From NCBI RefSeq assembly GCF_022842015.1, contig NZ_JALHQJ010000025.1:1-39871 (forward strand): a stretch of 39,871 nt of DNA, written 5' to 3'. The notes beneath the pieces are model-generated. The model did not search any database and was not told the origin of the DNA. It saw nothing but the letters and a program-made list of their open reading frames with translations. The translations under genes and the position numbers were made by a program. Below, piece by piece: positions 1 through 8,079 of this stretch (within the stretch, counting starts at the first letter, position 1; each line of letters opens with the position of its first letter). Source of the DNA: Nitrosomonas sp. GTDB taxonomy: Bacteria; Pseudomonadota; Gammaproteobacteria; Burkholderiales; Nitrosomonadaceae.

Positions 1-153
1 CCCAATGGCAAAATGATCTTGTATGCGACTGAAATAAACGGGCATGGTATATTATCCGCTGTTTCCAGAGATGGGCAGACACGGCAGCAACTGTCAGTAC
101 AAACGGGTGATATCCGAGAGCCGGCCTGGGGTCCCTTACCAAAATGGAAGTAA
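1..153 (+). CDS. tolB: TolB C-terminus (partial, 5' end outside window)
   Basis: The first 50 codons read in frame from base 1 to a TAA at 151-153 and give the end of a beta-propeller repeat (PNGKMILYATE...) and the closing motif AWGPLPKWK, which is typical of the TolB C terminus. TolB is the periplasmic propeller of the Tol-Pal system that binds Pal and helps maintain outer-membrane integrity during division. The pal and cpoB genes follow directly, as in the usual tol-pal gene order, which supports the call. Only the tail is present, so nothing can be said about the start or the regulation. Confidence 0.85.
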   Translation, partial: PNGKMILYATEINGHGILSAVSRDGQTRQQLSVQTGDIREPAWGPLPKWK

Positions 154-186
154 TGTCTTAGTTTTTTAATTTTAAAGGAGCAATAA

Positions 187-705
187 ATGAGAAAGTTATT
201 AAGCATTGCATTGATCGTTCTGTTATCCGCATGTGCCAGTCAAACCACACAGCCTGATGTTGATGATCTTACTTCAGGCGCAGGCAATGGCTTAAGCGGA
301 AGTGATTTGATGGGATCCGATTCAGGAAGACCCAGTTATTTCAACCAACTGAATGATCCCAACAGCATTTTGTCACAACGTAGTGTTTTTTATGATTATG
401 ATAGTTATACAGTGGCAAGTGAATATAGAGAGTTGGTGCTATCACATGCCAGATTTCTGCGTGACAACCCTGCTGCTAGCGTAATCTTGCAAGGAAATAC
501 GGACGATCGTGGCAGCCGTGAATACAATTTGGCTTTGGGTCAGCGCCGCGCCGACAGCGTTAAAAATATGATGATATTGTCAGGTGCGCAAGACGTACAG
601 ATTGAGTCGGTTAGCCTGGGAGAGGAAAAACCGCGCGCAATGGGTCACGGTGAATCAGCTTGGAGTCAGAACCGTCGCACTGATATTCTTTACCGAGGCG
701 AATAA
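187..705 (+). CDS. pal: Peptidoglycan-associated lipoprotein Pal
   Basis: 172 aa, the usual length for Pal. A lipoprotein signal peptide ends in the lipobox LSAC, with the lipidated Cys at residue 16. A Ser/Gly/Asp-rich linker follows, and then an OmpA-like peptidoglycan-binding domain from about residue 65 to the end. The domain contains the diagnostic stretch GNTDDRGSREYNLALGQRRA, with the Asp and Arg that bind diaminopimelate. Pal anchors the outer membrane to peptidoglycan and partners TolB, whose gene lies just upstream. The start has an AAAGGAG Shine-Dalgarno at about 173-179. The gene is separated from cpoB by 2 bp, so the two are co-transcribed. Confidence 0.95.
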   Translation: MRKLLSIALIVLLSACASQTTQPDVDDLTSGAGNGLSGSDLMGSDSGRPSYFNQLNDPNSILSQRSVFYDYDSYTVASEYRELVLSHARFLRDNPAASVILQGNTDDRGSREYNLALGQRRADSVKNMMILSGAQDVQIESVSLGEEKPRAMGHGESAWSQNRRTDILYRGE

Positions 706-707
706 CT

Positions 708-1607
708 ATGTTGATACGCGCTTTCTTTCTACTGTTATTGCTGAATTGCAATGTCAGTTATGCATCATTCTTTGGTGATAGCGAAGCACGCGAACAAATT
801 GACGTATTGCGCAAGCAGGTTAAGGAAATGGAAGTGCGTATTGCCAAGATGGACCAGGCGCTAAATAGCCAGGCACTGGTAGAGCTTTACACCCAGGTTG
901 AAACACTTGGGCTTGAACTGGGAAAATTAAATGGTCAAATAGAAATGCTCAGTAACGAGAATGCGTTGTTACAAAAGCGACAACGAGATTTTTATATCGA
1001 TCTTGATAATCGACTCCGCCAGATCGAGCAGCCTGGCAGCCGAGCGCCTTCGTCTCATTCTGAACCCCAGAGCTCTCCTCGTAGCATGGCAGCACCGCCA
1101 CCTGACGCACATGCAGCCGCTCCACCGATTAATAATGATATAACTCCTGAATCATTCCCAGCTGAAGGAGTGGATTCATCTCTCGCTATGGACTCTGGGC
1201 CTTTGTCAGTCAATGAATTAGCGCCACCCGGTCCGGTAGAAAATGATTCTTATAAGGAAGCGTATGATTCGTTTAGAAATGGCGAATACACGAACGCTAT
1301 CGCACAATTTGAAAACTTTCTGGAAAATTATCCGCAATCCAGTTTAGCTCCCGGTGCTGCTTACTGGATTGGCAATGCGCGCTACGCATTGCGTGATTAT
1401 CAATTAGCCATCGATGCGCAAAAAAGATTAATCAGCAAGTACCCAGATAGCAATAAAGTACCGGATGCTTTGCTAAATATCGCTACCAGCCAGTTTGAAA
1501 TGGGTGATCGCAATACAGGCAGGAAAACCCTGGAGAATTTGCTGGCAAGCTATCCGCACAGTGAAGCCGCAGGAAAAGCCAAACAACGCTTGGCGAACAT
1601 CAAGTAA
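708..1607 (+). CDS. cpoB: Cell division coordinator CpoB (YbgF)
   Basis: 299 aa. A signal peptide (residues 1-19, hydrophobic FFLLLLLN) is followed by an N-terminal coiled coil (about 22-105, EQIDVLRKQVKEMEVRIAKM), a Pro/Ser/Ala-rich linker (about 108-178), and a C-terminal TPR domain (about 180-299: YKEAYDSFRNGEYTNAIAQF and two further repeats). This is the standard CpoB layout: a trimerising coiled coil plus TPRs that bind TolA and PBP1B in the periplasm to couple outer-membrane constriction to septal wall synthesis. It starts 2 bp after the pal stop codon. The linker is longer than in E. coli, a common lineage difference. Confidence 0.92.
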   Translation: MLIRAFFLLLLLNCNVSYASFFGDSEAREQIDVLRKQVKEMEVRIAKMDQALNSQALVELYTQVETLGLELGKLNGQIEMLSNENALLQKRQRDFYIDLDNRLRQIEQPGSRAPSSHSEPQSSPRSMAAPPPDAHAAAPPINNDITPESFPAEGVDSSLAMDSGPLSVNELAPPGPVENDSYKEAYDSFRNGEYTNAIAQFENFLENYPQSSLAPGAAYWIGNARYALRDYQLAIDAQKRLISKYPDSNKVPDALLNIATSQFEMGDRNTGRKTLENLLASYPHSEAAGKAKQRLANIK

Positions 1608-1697
1608 ATCCAAAATTTAAACATCATTCCTCAATTGCTGTTTGCTGCATTCGCCACAAAGTAGTAGAGTCCGTTTTTTTCCTTCAGGTAACTAGTA

Positions 1698-2357
1698 ATG
1701 ATGCAAGTGTTAGAAACAACAACCTTGCGTGTCAGTGAAATTTTCTTCTCGTTACAAGGTGAGACAAGTCGCGTTGGACTACCTACGGTTTTCGTACGTC
1801 TGACAGGCTGCCCCTTGCGTTGCGGCTATTGTGACACCACCTATGCGTTTACTGGCGGTGAAAACATTTCTATTGCAAGCATCTTGGATCGAATCACGCA
1901 TTACAAAACGAATTACGTCACCGTTACAGGCGGAGAACCGCTAGCTCAAAAAGCTTGTTTAGTTCTTCTCACTGCACTCTGCGATGCCAAGTATTCGGTA
2001 TCGCTCGAAACCAGCGGTGCTTTGGACTTGTCGCAAGTAGATCTGCGCATCTGCAAAGTAATGGACATTAAAACACCAGGTTCTGGCGAAGTCGCAAAAA
2101 ACAACTGGAAAAATATAATCTACCTGACACAAAAAGATGAAATAAAATTTGTACTGTGTGATGAAACAGACTATCAATGGGCCATTGAAATTATTCATCA
2201 AAAGCAGCTATCGCAGTTATGCCCAATCTTATTTTCACCGGTTTATGATAGCCTGAATCCCGCAACGTTGGCCTCTTGGATATTGCGCGATGAATTACCT
2301 GTCAGAATGCAGCTGCAAATGCATAAACTGCTTTGGGGCGAAGGACCGGGACGATGA
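1698..2357 (+). CDS. queE: 7-carboxy-7-deazaguanine synthase (radical SAM)
   Basis: 219 aa. Converts 6-carboxytetrahydropterin to 7-carboxy-7-deazaguanine in queuosine/preQ0 biosynthesis. The radical-SAM cluster motif CxxxCxxC is at C38, C42 and C45 (GCPLRCGYCDTTYAF), preceded by the substrate-binding FSLQGE stretch typical of QueE; the SAM-binding GGEP motif is near residue 78. Two adjacent ATGs (1698, 1701) could serve as start; only a weak CAGG precedes them. It lies 90 bp after cpoB and 19 bp before queC. The pal-cpoB-queE-queC order is common in proteobacteria. No preQ1 riboswitch fold was recognised in the 90-bp leader. Confidence 0.93.
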   Translation: MMQVLETTTLRVSEIFFSLQGETSRVGLPTVFVRLTGCPLRCGYCDTTYAFTGGENISIASILDRITHYKTNYVTVTGGEPLAQKACLVLLTALCDAKYSVSLETSGALDLSQVDLRICKVMDIKTPGSGEVAKNNWKNIIYLTQKDEIKFVLCDETDYQWAIEIIHQKQLSQLCPILFSPVYDSLNPATLASWILRDELPVRMQLQMHKLLWGEGPGR

Positions 2358-2376
2358 AACCAACACCAATTAAACT

Positions 2377-3051
2377 ATGAAGAAAGCAGTTGTATTATTG
2401 TCTGGAGGATTGGATTCCGCAACCACATTAGCCATTGCCCGCGACCAAGGTTTTGAGTGCCATGCATTGAGTATCGATTATGGCCAACGACATTACGCAG
2501 AGTTAAATGCCGCGCAAAAGGTCGCACAATCATTGGGTTCCCATTCACACAAGATAATTAAGATCAATCTGACTGCATTTGGTGGGTCTGCTCTAACGGA
2601 TCAATCCATTGAGGTGCCAACCTCTGGGAAAAATATTGATATTCCGGTTACTTATGTTCCAGCCAGAAATACAATCATGTTGTCACTGGCATTAGCCTGG
2701 GCGGAAACATTGGATTGCCAGGACATTTTTATTGGTGTGAACGCAGTTGATTATTCCGGCTACCCTGATTGCCGCATGGAATACATTCAGGCTTTCGAGA
2801 AAATGGCTAATCTAGCGACTAAAGCGGGTATTAAGGGCAAGCAGATAACCATCCATACGCCGCTCATGCCTTTATCCAAGCAAGAGATAATTCAACGTGG
2901 ACTTCCTTTAGGTGTTGATTATAGCTTCACCGTTTCTTGCTATCAGGCAGACGAAGCGGGACGGGCCTGCGGTGTCTGTGATTCCTGTCGGATTCGCAAG
3001 GCAGGGTTTAAGACAGCGAATATAATCGATCCAACCATTTATAGAACCTAA
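2377..3051 (+). CDS. queC: 7-cyano-7-deazaguanine (preQ0) synthase
   Basis: 224 aa, normal length. The PP-loop ATPase motif SGGLDS at residues 9-14 binds ATP. Four zinc-ligand cysteines cluster at C188, C198, C201 and C204 (SCYQ...[14 protein letters not shown]). QueC converts carboxy-deazaguanine and ammonia to preQ0 with two ATP, the step after QueE, whose gene ends 19 bp upstream. The internal motif VPARNTI near residue 94 is also typical. The gene ends 3 bp from the stop codon of the convergent minus-strand gene. Confidence 0.95.
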   Translation: MKKAVVLLSGGLDSATTLAIARDQGFECHALSIDYGQRHYAELNAAQKVAQSLGSHSHKIIKINLTAFGGSALTDQSIEVPTSGKNIDIPVTYVPARNTIMLSLALAWAETLDCQDIFIGVNAVDYSGYPDCRMEYIQAFEKMANLATKAGIKGKQITIHTPLMPLSKQEIIQRGLPLGVDYSFTVSCYQADEAGRACGVCDSCRIRKAGFKTANIIDPTIYRT

Positions 3052-3054
3052 GCG

Positions 3055-3405
3055 CTATTTTTTCTGAGCATTATTTTTACTGCCTTCCTGACGCATTTTA
3101 TTTTCAAGCTTTTGCATTTGCTCAGGCGTTAAAACCGCTTGCAAGTTTGATCGAGTTTCTTCCTGAATTAACTGTAATTTCTTTCTTTCTTCATTGAAAA
3201 CGGCCTCAACTTTCTTTTGTTCTGCACTAAGAATGCCCTCAACCTTACCTCGCTGAGTTTCATTAAGCCCCAATTCTTTAGTCATTCGATCAATGGCATT
3301 TCGATTATCCGCAGCAGAATTTTTATTTTGAGCATATGCGATTGAAGAAGCAATAAACAATAAAGTTATCAGCGGCAATACAATAAATTGTATTTTCATT
3401 TTCAT
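3055..3405 (-). CDS. Spy/CpxP-like LTxxQ periplasmic protein
   Basis: 116 aa from ATG at 3405, chosen over a GTG at 3408 because AGGAGG lies 5 bp before the ATG and too close to the GTG. The signal peptide is about residues 1-26, ending IAYAQ. The mature part is almost wholly charged helix and carries two LTxxQ-like motifs (GLNETQRGKVEGIL and VLTPEQMQKLENKM), the signature of the Spy/CpxP family of periplasmic chaperones and metal/stress sensors. It stands alone, converging on queC. The function within the family (chaperone, metal response) cannot be decided from the sequence. Confidence 0.65.
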   Translation of the reverse strand: MKMKIQFIVLPLITLLFIASSIAYAQNKNSAADNRNAIDRMTKELGLNETQRGKVEGILSAEQKKVEAVFNEERKKLQLIQEETRSNLQAVLTPEQMQKLENKMRQEGSKNNAQKK

Positions 3406-3482
3406 CACGACCTCCTCAAGTTTCTAAGAATATTGCGCTTTGTAAACTGAAAGCTTTTCAGAACAAACATTAATACTATCTC

Positions 3483-3513
3483 TTCCCCAGCGCTTGTAAT
3501 AACACTGGGGGAA
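3483..3513 (-). terminator. Hairpin downstream of the TraT-like gene
   Basis: TTCCCCAG and CTGGGGGAA form an 8-bp stem (one bulged G) around an 11-14 nt loop just past the stop of the minus-strand TraT-like gene. It lies 21-51 bp beyond that stop and before the Spy-like gene. No strong U-tract follows, so it is a weak intrinsic terminator candidate. Confidence 0.4.
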
Positions 3514-3533
3514 CAGGCAATTTATTACTATAT

Positions 3534-4307
3534 TTAGAACAACCCTGAAATGGAACGAGCGAGGCCATTGGTCAATTCAACCGCAGCTTCTTCATACTGC
3601 AAATTTGCTTTGTTCGCCGTGCTGACTACACGAGTACGATATTTATTCATTTCACTAACTTTTGTCGAAGATTGCCTTCTTGCACCGCCTACCCCCTGCT
3701 TCGCATCTTGTTGCCTATCTTCACGAACAATGACACCTTCCTCGACTCGTTCTGCTATTTCAACATCTGTAATGGCCATATAAGTCACATCTTTCACCGC
3801 AGCATCCGCAAGCGTACTGGCAAGACCGAAAGCAGCTGCGCCAGCCAATCCGCCTATACCCGCCCCACTCCAGCCATCAATGGCAGCGCCAGTGGCCGTT
3901 CCAACAGCCGCACCCAGCGCTGCACTTCCCATGCCTCCATAACCAGCTCTCAAAGCAGCCTCAGCTGCAGTAGGACTAGCTTTGTCAACGCTCAGAATAT
4001 TAACCTGCAACCAGTAATGCGCTTCTCTGGGATTATTAGTAATGAGATAACCTCTGCCCTCTAACGCCCTTGCGACCGTAGTTGCAATATCAAAGTTGGT
4101 TTTGTCGGAGGTATTGCGAATATTCAGATAAACCGTTCTCTGACTCGGTTCAACAGGATCAAGAAAAATGGTATCACTCATCTTAGTTTGAACATCCAAA
4201 TCCTTTTTGGCAATGGATGTATGCATCGCCGCGCACCCACTTAGAACCAAAGAAAAAATCACGATCACTGCTAAAATCCAAGTATTCTTGCTGGCGTACC
4301 CCCCCAT
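3534..4307 (-). CDS. TraT-like complement-resistance lipoprotein
   Basis: 257 aa. An N-terminal hydrophobic segment ends in a lipobox (VLSGC, Cys25). The body matches the TraT family: an N-terminal conserved TIFLDPVEPSQRTVYLNIRNTSD, a central Gly/Ala-rich glycine-zipper stretch (about residues 120-165, with repeated GxxxG/AxxxG), and a C-terminal TRVVSTANKANLQYEEA. TraT of F plasmids is an outer-membrane lipoprotein that blocks unproductive mating and serum killing; chromosomal homologues are common and mostly uncharacterised. No conjugation genes surround this one. A C7 run on the plus strand (G7 in the gene) sits right on the start codon, so slippage there would alter initiation. Confidence 0.8.
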   Translation of the reverse strand: MGGYASKNTWILAVIVIFSLVLSGCAAMHTSIAKKDLDVQTKMSDTIFLDPVEPSQRTVYLNIRNTSDKTNFDIATTVARALEGRGYLITNNPREAHYWLQVNILSVDKASPTAAEAALRAGYGGMGSAALGAAVGTATGAAIDGWSGAGIGGLAGAAAFGLASTLADAAVKDVTYMAITDVEIAERVEEGVIVREDRQQDAKQGVGGARRQSSTKVSEMNKYRTRVVSTANKANLQYEEAAVELTNGLARSISGLF

Positions 4308-4450
4308 TTCATCCCCCCTTCTCTAGTAATTAAATGAAAAACACTTTTAAGTAACCCTAGCAAATTATCCACCAATCCAATTTAATTGAGGAGATAGATT
4401 AACCACTATTAAATGGCTCATACTCGAAGTAACCCCACTGACCCTGAGTA

Positions 4451-4816
4451 TCACCAGCCCGAATAAAAAGGCAGATAACTATTCACACCATATAAACCAC
4501 CATAATATGGACGAGGATAGCCGCCAAAATAACTGCCATAGCCAAAGTTGCCCAGACCGACAGCAGCACTCCCACATCCTAGACCAACACAACCTGGCGC
4601 AAACCTTTGTGTCCTTGTTGGCATGCCTTTTTGAGTCGCTTCTTTGAGCGCAGATGTTAAAGCGGCATCACTTGGAACACTAAAGCGCTTGTTAATAGTT
4701 TCCGCATTGAATTGCCTTTGAATTTCACTGAGATCCTGTCTAGCTGAAACTGTGCTACTCATAAATGCCACTAGCAGTACTGTGTAAAAAATCATACTGA
4801 ATTGTTTTGTACGCAT
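4451..4816 (-). CDS. Small exported Gly/Tyr-rich protein
   Basis: 121 aa from ATG 4816, chosen because a perfect AGGAGG lies 7-12 bp upstream; a longer reading upstream lacks a signal peptide. The signal peptide is about residues 1-25 (ending STVSARQ). A hydrophilic part follows, with CVGLGC near its end, and then a Gly/Tyr/Pro-rich tail (GYGSYFGGYPRPYYGG...), which suggests a disordered or surface-associated tail. No family recognised. It is followed by the TraT-like gene on the same strand, about 140 bp away. Confidence 0.6.
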   Translation of the reverse strand: MRTKQFSMIFYTVLLVAFMSSTVSARQDLSEIQRQFNAETINKRFSVPSDAALTSALKEATQKGMPTRTQRFAPGCVGLGCGSAAVGLGNFGYGSYFGGYPRPYYGGLYGVNSYLPFYSGW

Positions 4817-5359
4817 CGTATACCTCCTGGTTCTCGATAAGTCAAACAATATTACCAAATTAGACTGCTCGTCGTAAATTTTTAAATGATTAATCAGTAC
4901 AATAATTTTTTGGCGACATCTCTTCTCCAATTGACACTAAAACTTCGTCACGCGCCCGAAATAAATCTACCCCGGATTGCATTCATTGAAAGTTCACGCT
5001 GAGTGCAGAATAGATGAACGCCATGCATTAAGCTGCCCCAGCTGTTCTTTTATCATTCCAGATAGTTACTAGGGATAATTTCTTAGCTCAGTCATGCGCT
5101 GTTGTATTGCGCTGTTGTATTTCTGCACGACTTGCTAGCCAAACGCAAACAAATTGAAACGGTAATTTCAAATTAAAAAAATGATACGCTATAATCCAAT
5201 ATTCTAATTATTCAATATAGTTGCATGAGAATATTAAATACAATTGTATGAAACCACTCATAATGGCGTAATTTATTTCTTACTTGCTATAAAGTAGTTC
5301 ATCTTACCTATCCTAATTGATAGTTATTTTTGCAATTCGAGAATCATTGGAAGCCAGAC
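4817..5359. other. Gene-free 543-bp region with a 13-bp tandem repeat
   Basis: Divergent intergenic region between the Gly/Tyr-rich protein and the exopolysaccharide operon. It becomes strongly AT-rich after about 5160, as expected of a promoter region. A perfect tandem duplication of TGCGCTGTTGTAT lies at 5095-5120. No credible gene or RNA is seen. Confidence 0.5.
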
Positions 5360-6748
5360 ATGCTTATTGTTTTCTCCCAAGACCAAGAAGAAACTGATTT
5401 ATCAAGTGAATACAACAATCTCTTTAATATTTCACATTTTAGTGATTTTTCAGTTTGGGAGAAGGAAAGAATTGCTCCATCAGCATTTATCATCCAAGGA
5501 AAGGACAAGCATTACATCTCTGCCATCCTTGAAAAAGTACGTAAGGATAGTGAATTTTTTGCATCTTTGTGTTTTATTACCGATTCAGCTTTTCCTTACG
5601 ACGACTTTATGCTCGACGGGCAGTTACCACAGCCCGCAGATTTACGAGAACAAATAAATCAGTTTGATAACTTGCTGAAATCCCTGAAGAGTAATGAAAC
5701 CTATATCACTCATCAAGGACGATTGATTAAATATTTCTGGTTGCGACCGGACTTTGTACTTCAACCATACCATGATTGGCAACACGCGCGTTTCTATCGC
5801 TATCCATTACTCGAAGCGCTTAGCCTAGATAATTCGGATAGTTTTGAATGGCTGCGAAATCTTGCAAATAGTAAAATAATCGATCCTATCCTGTTGATTG
5901 ATCGTCAGCGTGAATGCACCTATTGTCGATCTTCTCATTTAAGTTTTGTTGATGTTTGTCCAAATTGTCTTTCTATAGACATTGGGATGCAAGCATCGCT
6001 ACATTGCTTTACTTGCGGATGTGTTGATGTGCAGGAAAAATTTCTGCATAGCGGCACATTAATCTGCCCCAAATGCTATACCCAACTGCGTCATATCGGA
6101 AGCGATTATGATAGGCCGATCGAAAACTATCGATGCCATTCATGTAGTCAGTCATTTGTTGAGGGCGAGGTGCAGGTTCGCTGCGCGATGTGCGAGAAGG
6201 AGATGGAATCAAGTGAGCTTGTTCAAAATGAGATACGTAATTGGCGCTTAAGTGACAAAGGGAGAACAATCGCTTTTCGTGGGGAAGTTTTTGATTTATC
6301 TTCGGGTTTTGATCAACTCAACTTCATTTCCCGCGAGTTGTTTATCCACGATCTTGATTGGATGATGGTAACGTCACGACGTTATCCAAACGTCAATTTC
6401 AGTTTATTTGGAATTTATTTTGCCAACCTACCAGAATTAGTCGAGCTTTTTAATCATGCGCGATTACTGCAAATGCTTGAATCCTTTGCACAGCAATTGA
6501 GAAGCTTACTGCGCACTCCTGATCTTTCTACTCGAACAGCGGAAAACATGCTTTGGCTGCTCCTGCCGAATACTGACGAGCAAGGATTAATCGGTTTTCA
6601 TAAGCGTATAGAAAGCAGCATGAAGTTATTATTGGAACAAAGCGAACATAAATTGGATTTTCGCTTTATCAGTATTTCCTCGCAGAAACTATCCAGCAAG
6701 GAAAACGCTGAGCTACTGCTTGCTCGTCTATATGGTGAGTTACTGTAA
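5360..6748 (+). CDS. TackOD1-type Cys-rich signalling protein with degenerate GGDEF-like C terminus
   Basis: 462 aa from ATG 5360, preferred because GGAAG lies 6 bp upstream; an in-frame TTG at 5330 has no ribosome site. The first ~110 residues look like a receiver-type alpha/beta fold (MLIVFSQDQE, FASLCFITDS). Residues ~120-310 contain six CxxC pairs in series, consistent with several zinc ribbons, and match the thaumarchaeal output domain TackOD1 pattern. Residues ~325-460 resemble a GGDEF domain, but the catalytic GGDEF position reads AENML (TRTAENMLWLLLPNTD), so cyclase activity is unlikely. First gene of a four-gene operon with a polysaccharide synthase, 3 bp upstream. Inferred role: regulator or c-di-GMP/metal-responsive partner of the synthase. 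Confidence 0.7.
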   Translation: MLIVFSQDQEETDLSSEYNNLFNISHFSDFSVWEKERIAPSAFIIQGKDKHYISAILEKVRKDSEFFASLCFITDSAFPYDDFMLDGQLPQPADLREQINQFDNLLKSLKSNETYITHQGRLIKYFWLRPDFVLQPYHDWQHARFYRYPLLEALSLDNSDSFEWLRNLANSKIIDPILLIDRQRECTYCRSSHLSFVDVCPNCLSIDIGMQASLHCFTCGCVDVQEKFLHSGTLICPKCYTQLRHIGSDYDRPIENYRCHSCSQSFVEGEVQVRCAMCEKEMESSELVQNEIRNWRLSDKGRTIAFRGEVFDLSSGFDQLNFISRELFIHDLDWMMVTSRRYPNVNFSLFGIYFANLPELVELFNHARLLQMLESFAQQLRSLLRTPDLSTRTAENMLWLLLPNTDEQGLIGFHKRIESSMKLLLEQSEHKLDFRFISISSQKLSSKENAELLLARLYGELL

Positions 6749-6751
6749 TTT

Positions 6752-8077
6752 ATGGAAAGTCTGAATCAGGCTTGGTATCTGTTTCAGGCTAGCCTGTCAC
6801 GCTATCAGGATTTTCAGTATGTATTCATGCTGATTCCATTTGTGCTGTTTTTTGAGCTGCCGCTTTATTTCATCAATTGGATGAGCGCATTTCGCTATCT
6901 GATTAAAAATGCTATAGAGGCACCTTTGACGCTTCATTACTTTCCCCATGTCACCTGTGCGATCACCTGCTATGCCGAAGGAAAAGCTGTTCAGAGCACG
7001 GTGATATCACTTTTGGAACAGCTGTATCCCGGACACATAGAAATAATTGCGATGGTGGACGGAGTGAAAAAAAATCAAGCCACTTATCATGCTCTGGTGG
7101 AACTTGCTCCTTTAGTTTCCCAATATCCTAAACGCTCGCTGGTAATTATCCCAAAATTTCAGCGCGGAGGCAGAGTTTCTTCGCTCAATGCAGGGCTAAG
7201 CCGAGCTCAGGGAGAGATTTTTCTTGCACTGGATGGTGACACATCATTTGACAATCAGATGATTCAGTATGCCGCAACGCATTTTAGGAACCCTGATATG
7301 GTGGCCGTCACAGGGCCGATGCGAGTACGTAACGCTAGAAAAACAATCATGACGCGATTGCAAAATTTAGAGTACATGTTGACGATGCAGGTGGGGAAAT
7401 TAGGCTTTGCGAAGCTGGGTGTTATCAATAACGTACCCGGAGCATTTGGTATTTTTAGAAAATCCTTTCTGCAACAAGTAGGGGGGTGGAATACTGGAAC
7501 TGCTGAAGATCTGGATTTGACACTTCGTATCAAACAATATTACAAGCGCTACCCACATCTGCAAATTGAATTTGAGCCAGGAGCTGTTTCCCATACCGAT
7601 GTACCCGAAAATTTAATAGATTTTCTTAAGCAACGCTTAAGATGGGATGGGGATCTTTGGTATATATACTCGAACAAGCACAAGTACGGCATTTCGGCTT
7701 CCATGATGGGGTGGAAGAATCTCATTTTCCTGCTTTGGTACGGTATCTTATTTCAGATTGTCATGCCCTTCTCTATCGTGTTATATACAATTTATATCGC
7801 GGTGAAACTTCCTTTTTATGCTTTCTTACTTAGCATGACATTGGTTTATGCATTCTATTTTTGCCTTATTACCGTTCAGTACATTCTCTATCTGATATTC
7901 ATCACAGACAGAAGAAAGGAGGACTGCAATGCTATTTTCATCCTTCCGGTTTATCCGATATTTCAATTTATATCCCGTGTCTGGAGTGCACTTGCTATCC
8001 TGAATCAGATTATCAACAAAGGCCACTTGGATTCGGCGATGGCACCGCTATGGGTACTCAAAAAGGGGAAGCAGTAA
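6752..8077 (+). CDS. Membrane GT2 polysaccharide synthase
   Basis: 441 aa processive family 2 glycosyltransferase of the cellulose/PNAG/hyaluronan synthase type. One N-terminal membrane segment (about 23-45), a cytosolic GT-A domain with DGD at 161-163 (metal/UDP-sugar binding), the catalytic-base region AEDLD at 251-255 and the QxxRW acceptor motif at Q294-W298, then about four membrane segments (321-425). Unlike BcsA it has no C-terminal PilZ domain. It should polymerise a nucleotide sugar and translocate the chain through the inner membrane; which sugar cannot be read from the sequence. It starts 3 bp after the TackOD1 gene and ends 2 bp before the OMF gene. Confidence 0.85.
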   Translation: MESLNQAWYLFQASLSRYQDFQYVFMLIPFVLFFELPLYFINWMSAFRYLIKNAIEAPLTLHYFPHVTCAITCYAEGKAVQSTVISLLEQLYPGHIEIIAMVDGVKKNQATYHALVELAPLVSQYPKRSLVIIPKFQRGGRVSSLNAGLSRAQGEIFLALDGDTSFDNQMIQYAATHFRNPDMVAVTGPMRVRNARKTIMTRLQNLEYMLTMQVGKLGFAKLGVINNVPGAFGIFRKSFLQQVGGWNTGTAEDLDLTLRIKQYYKRYPHLQIEFEPGAVSHTDVPENLIDFLKQRLRWDGDLWYIYSNKHKYGISASMMGWKNLIFLLWYGILFQIVMPFSIVLYTIYIAVKLPFYAFLLSMTLVYAFYFCLITVQYILYLIFITDRRKEDCNAIFILPVYPIFQFISRVWSALAILNQIINKGHLDSAMAPLWVLKKGKQ

Positions 8078-8079
8078 CA

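Noticed and set aside
1608..1697. preQ1 riboswitch before queE
   Set aside because: The leader is only 90 bp and shows no pseudoknot-like pairing or anti-ribosome-site stem that I could trace.
3534..4307. Sign of a conjugative plasmid because of TraT
   Set aside because: Chromosomal TraT-like lipoproteins are common, and no transfer gene is present.
7861..8079. Extended N terminus of the TolC-GH18-like protein (open frame upstream to 7861)
   Set aside because: It lies inside the GT2 gene in another frame; GTG 8080 gives a clean signal peptide and a ribosome site.
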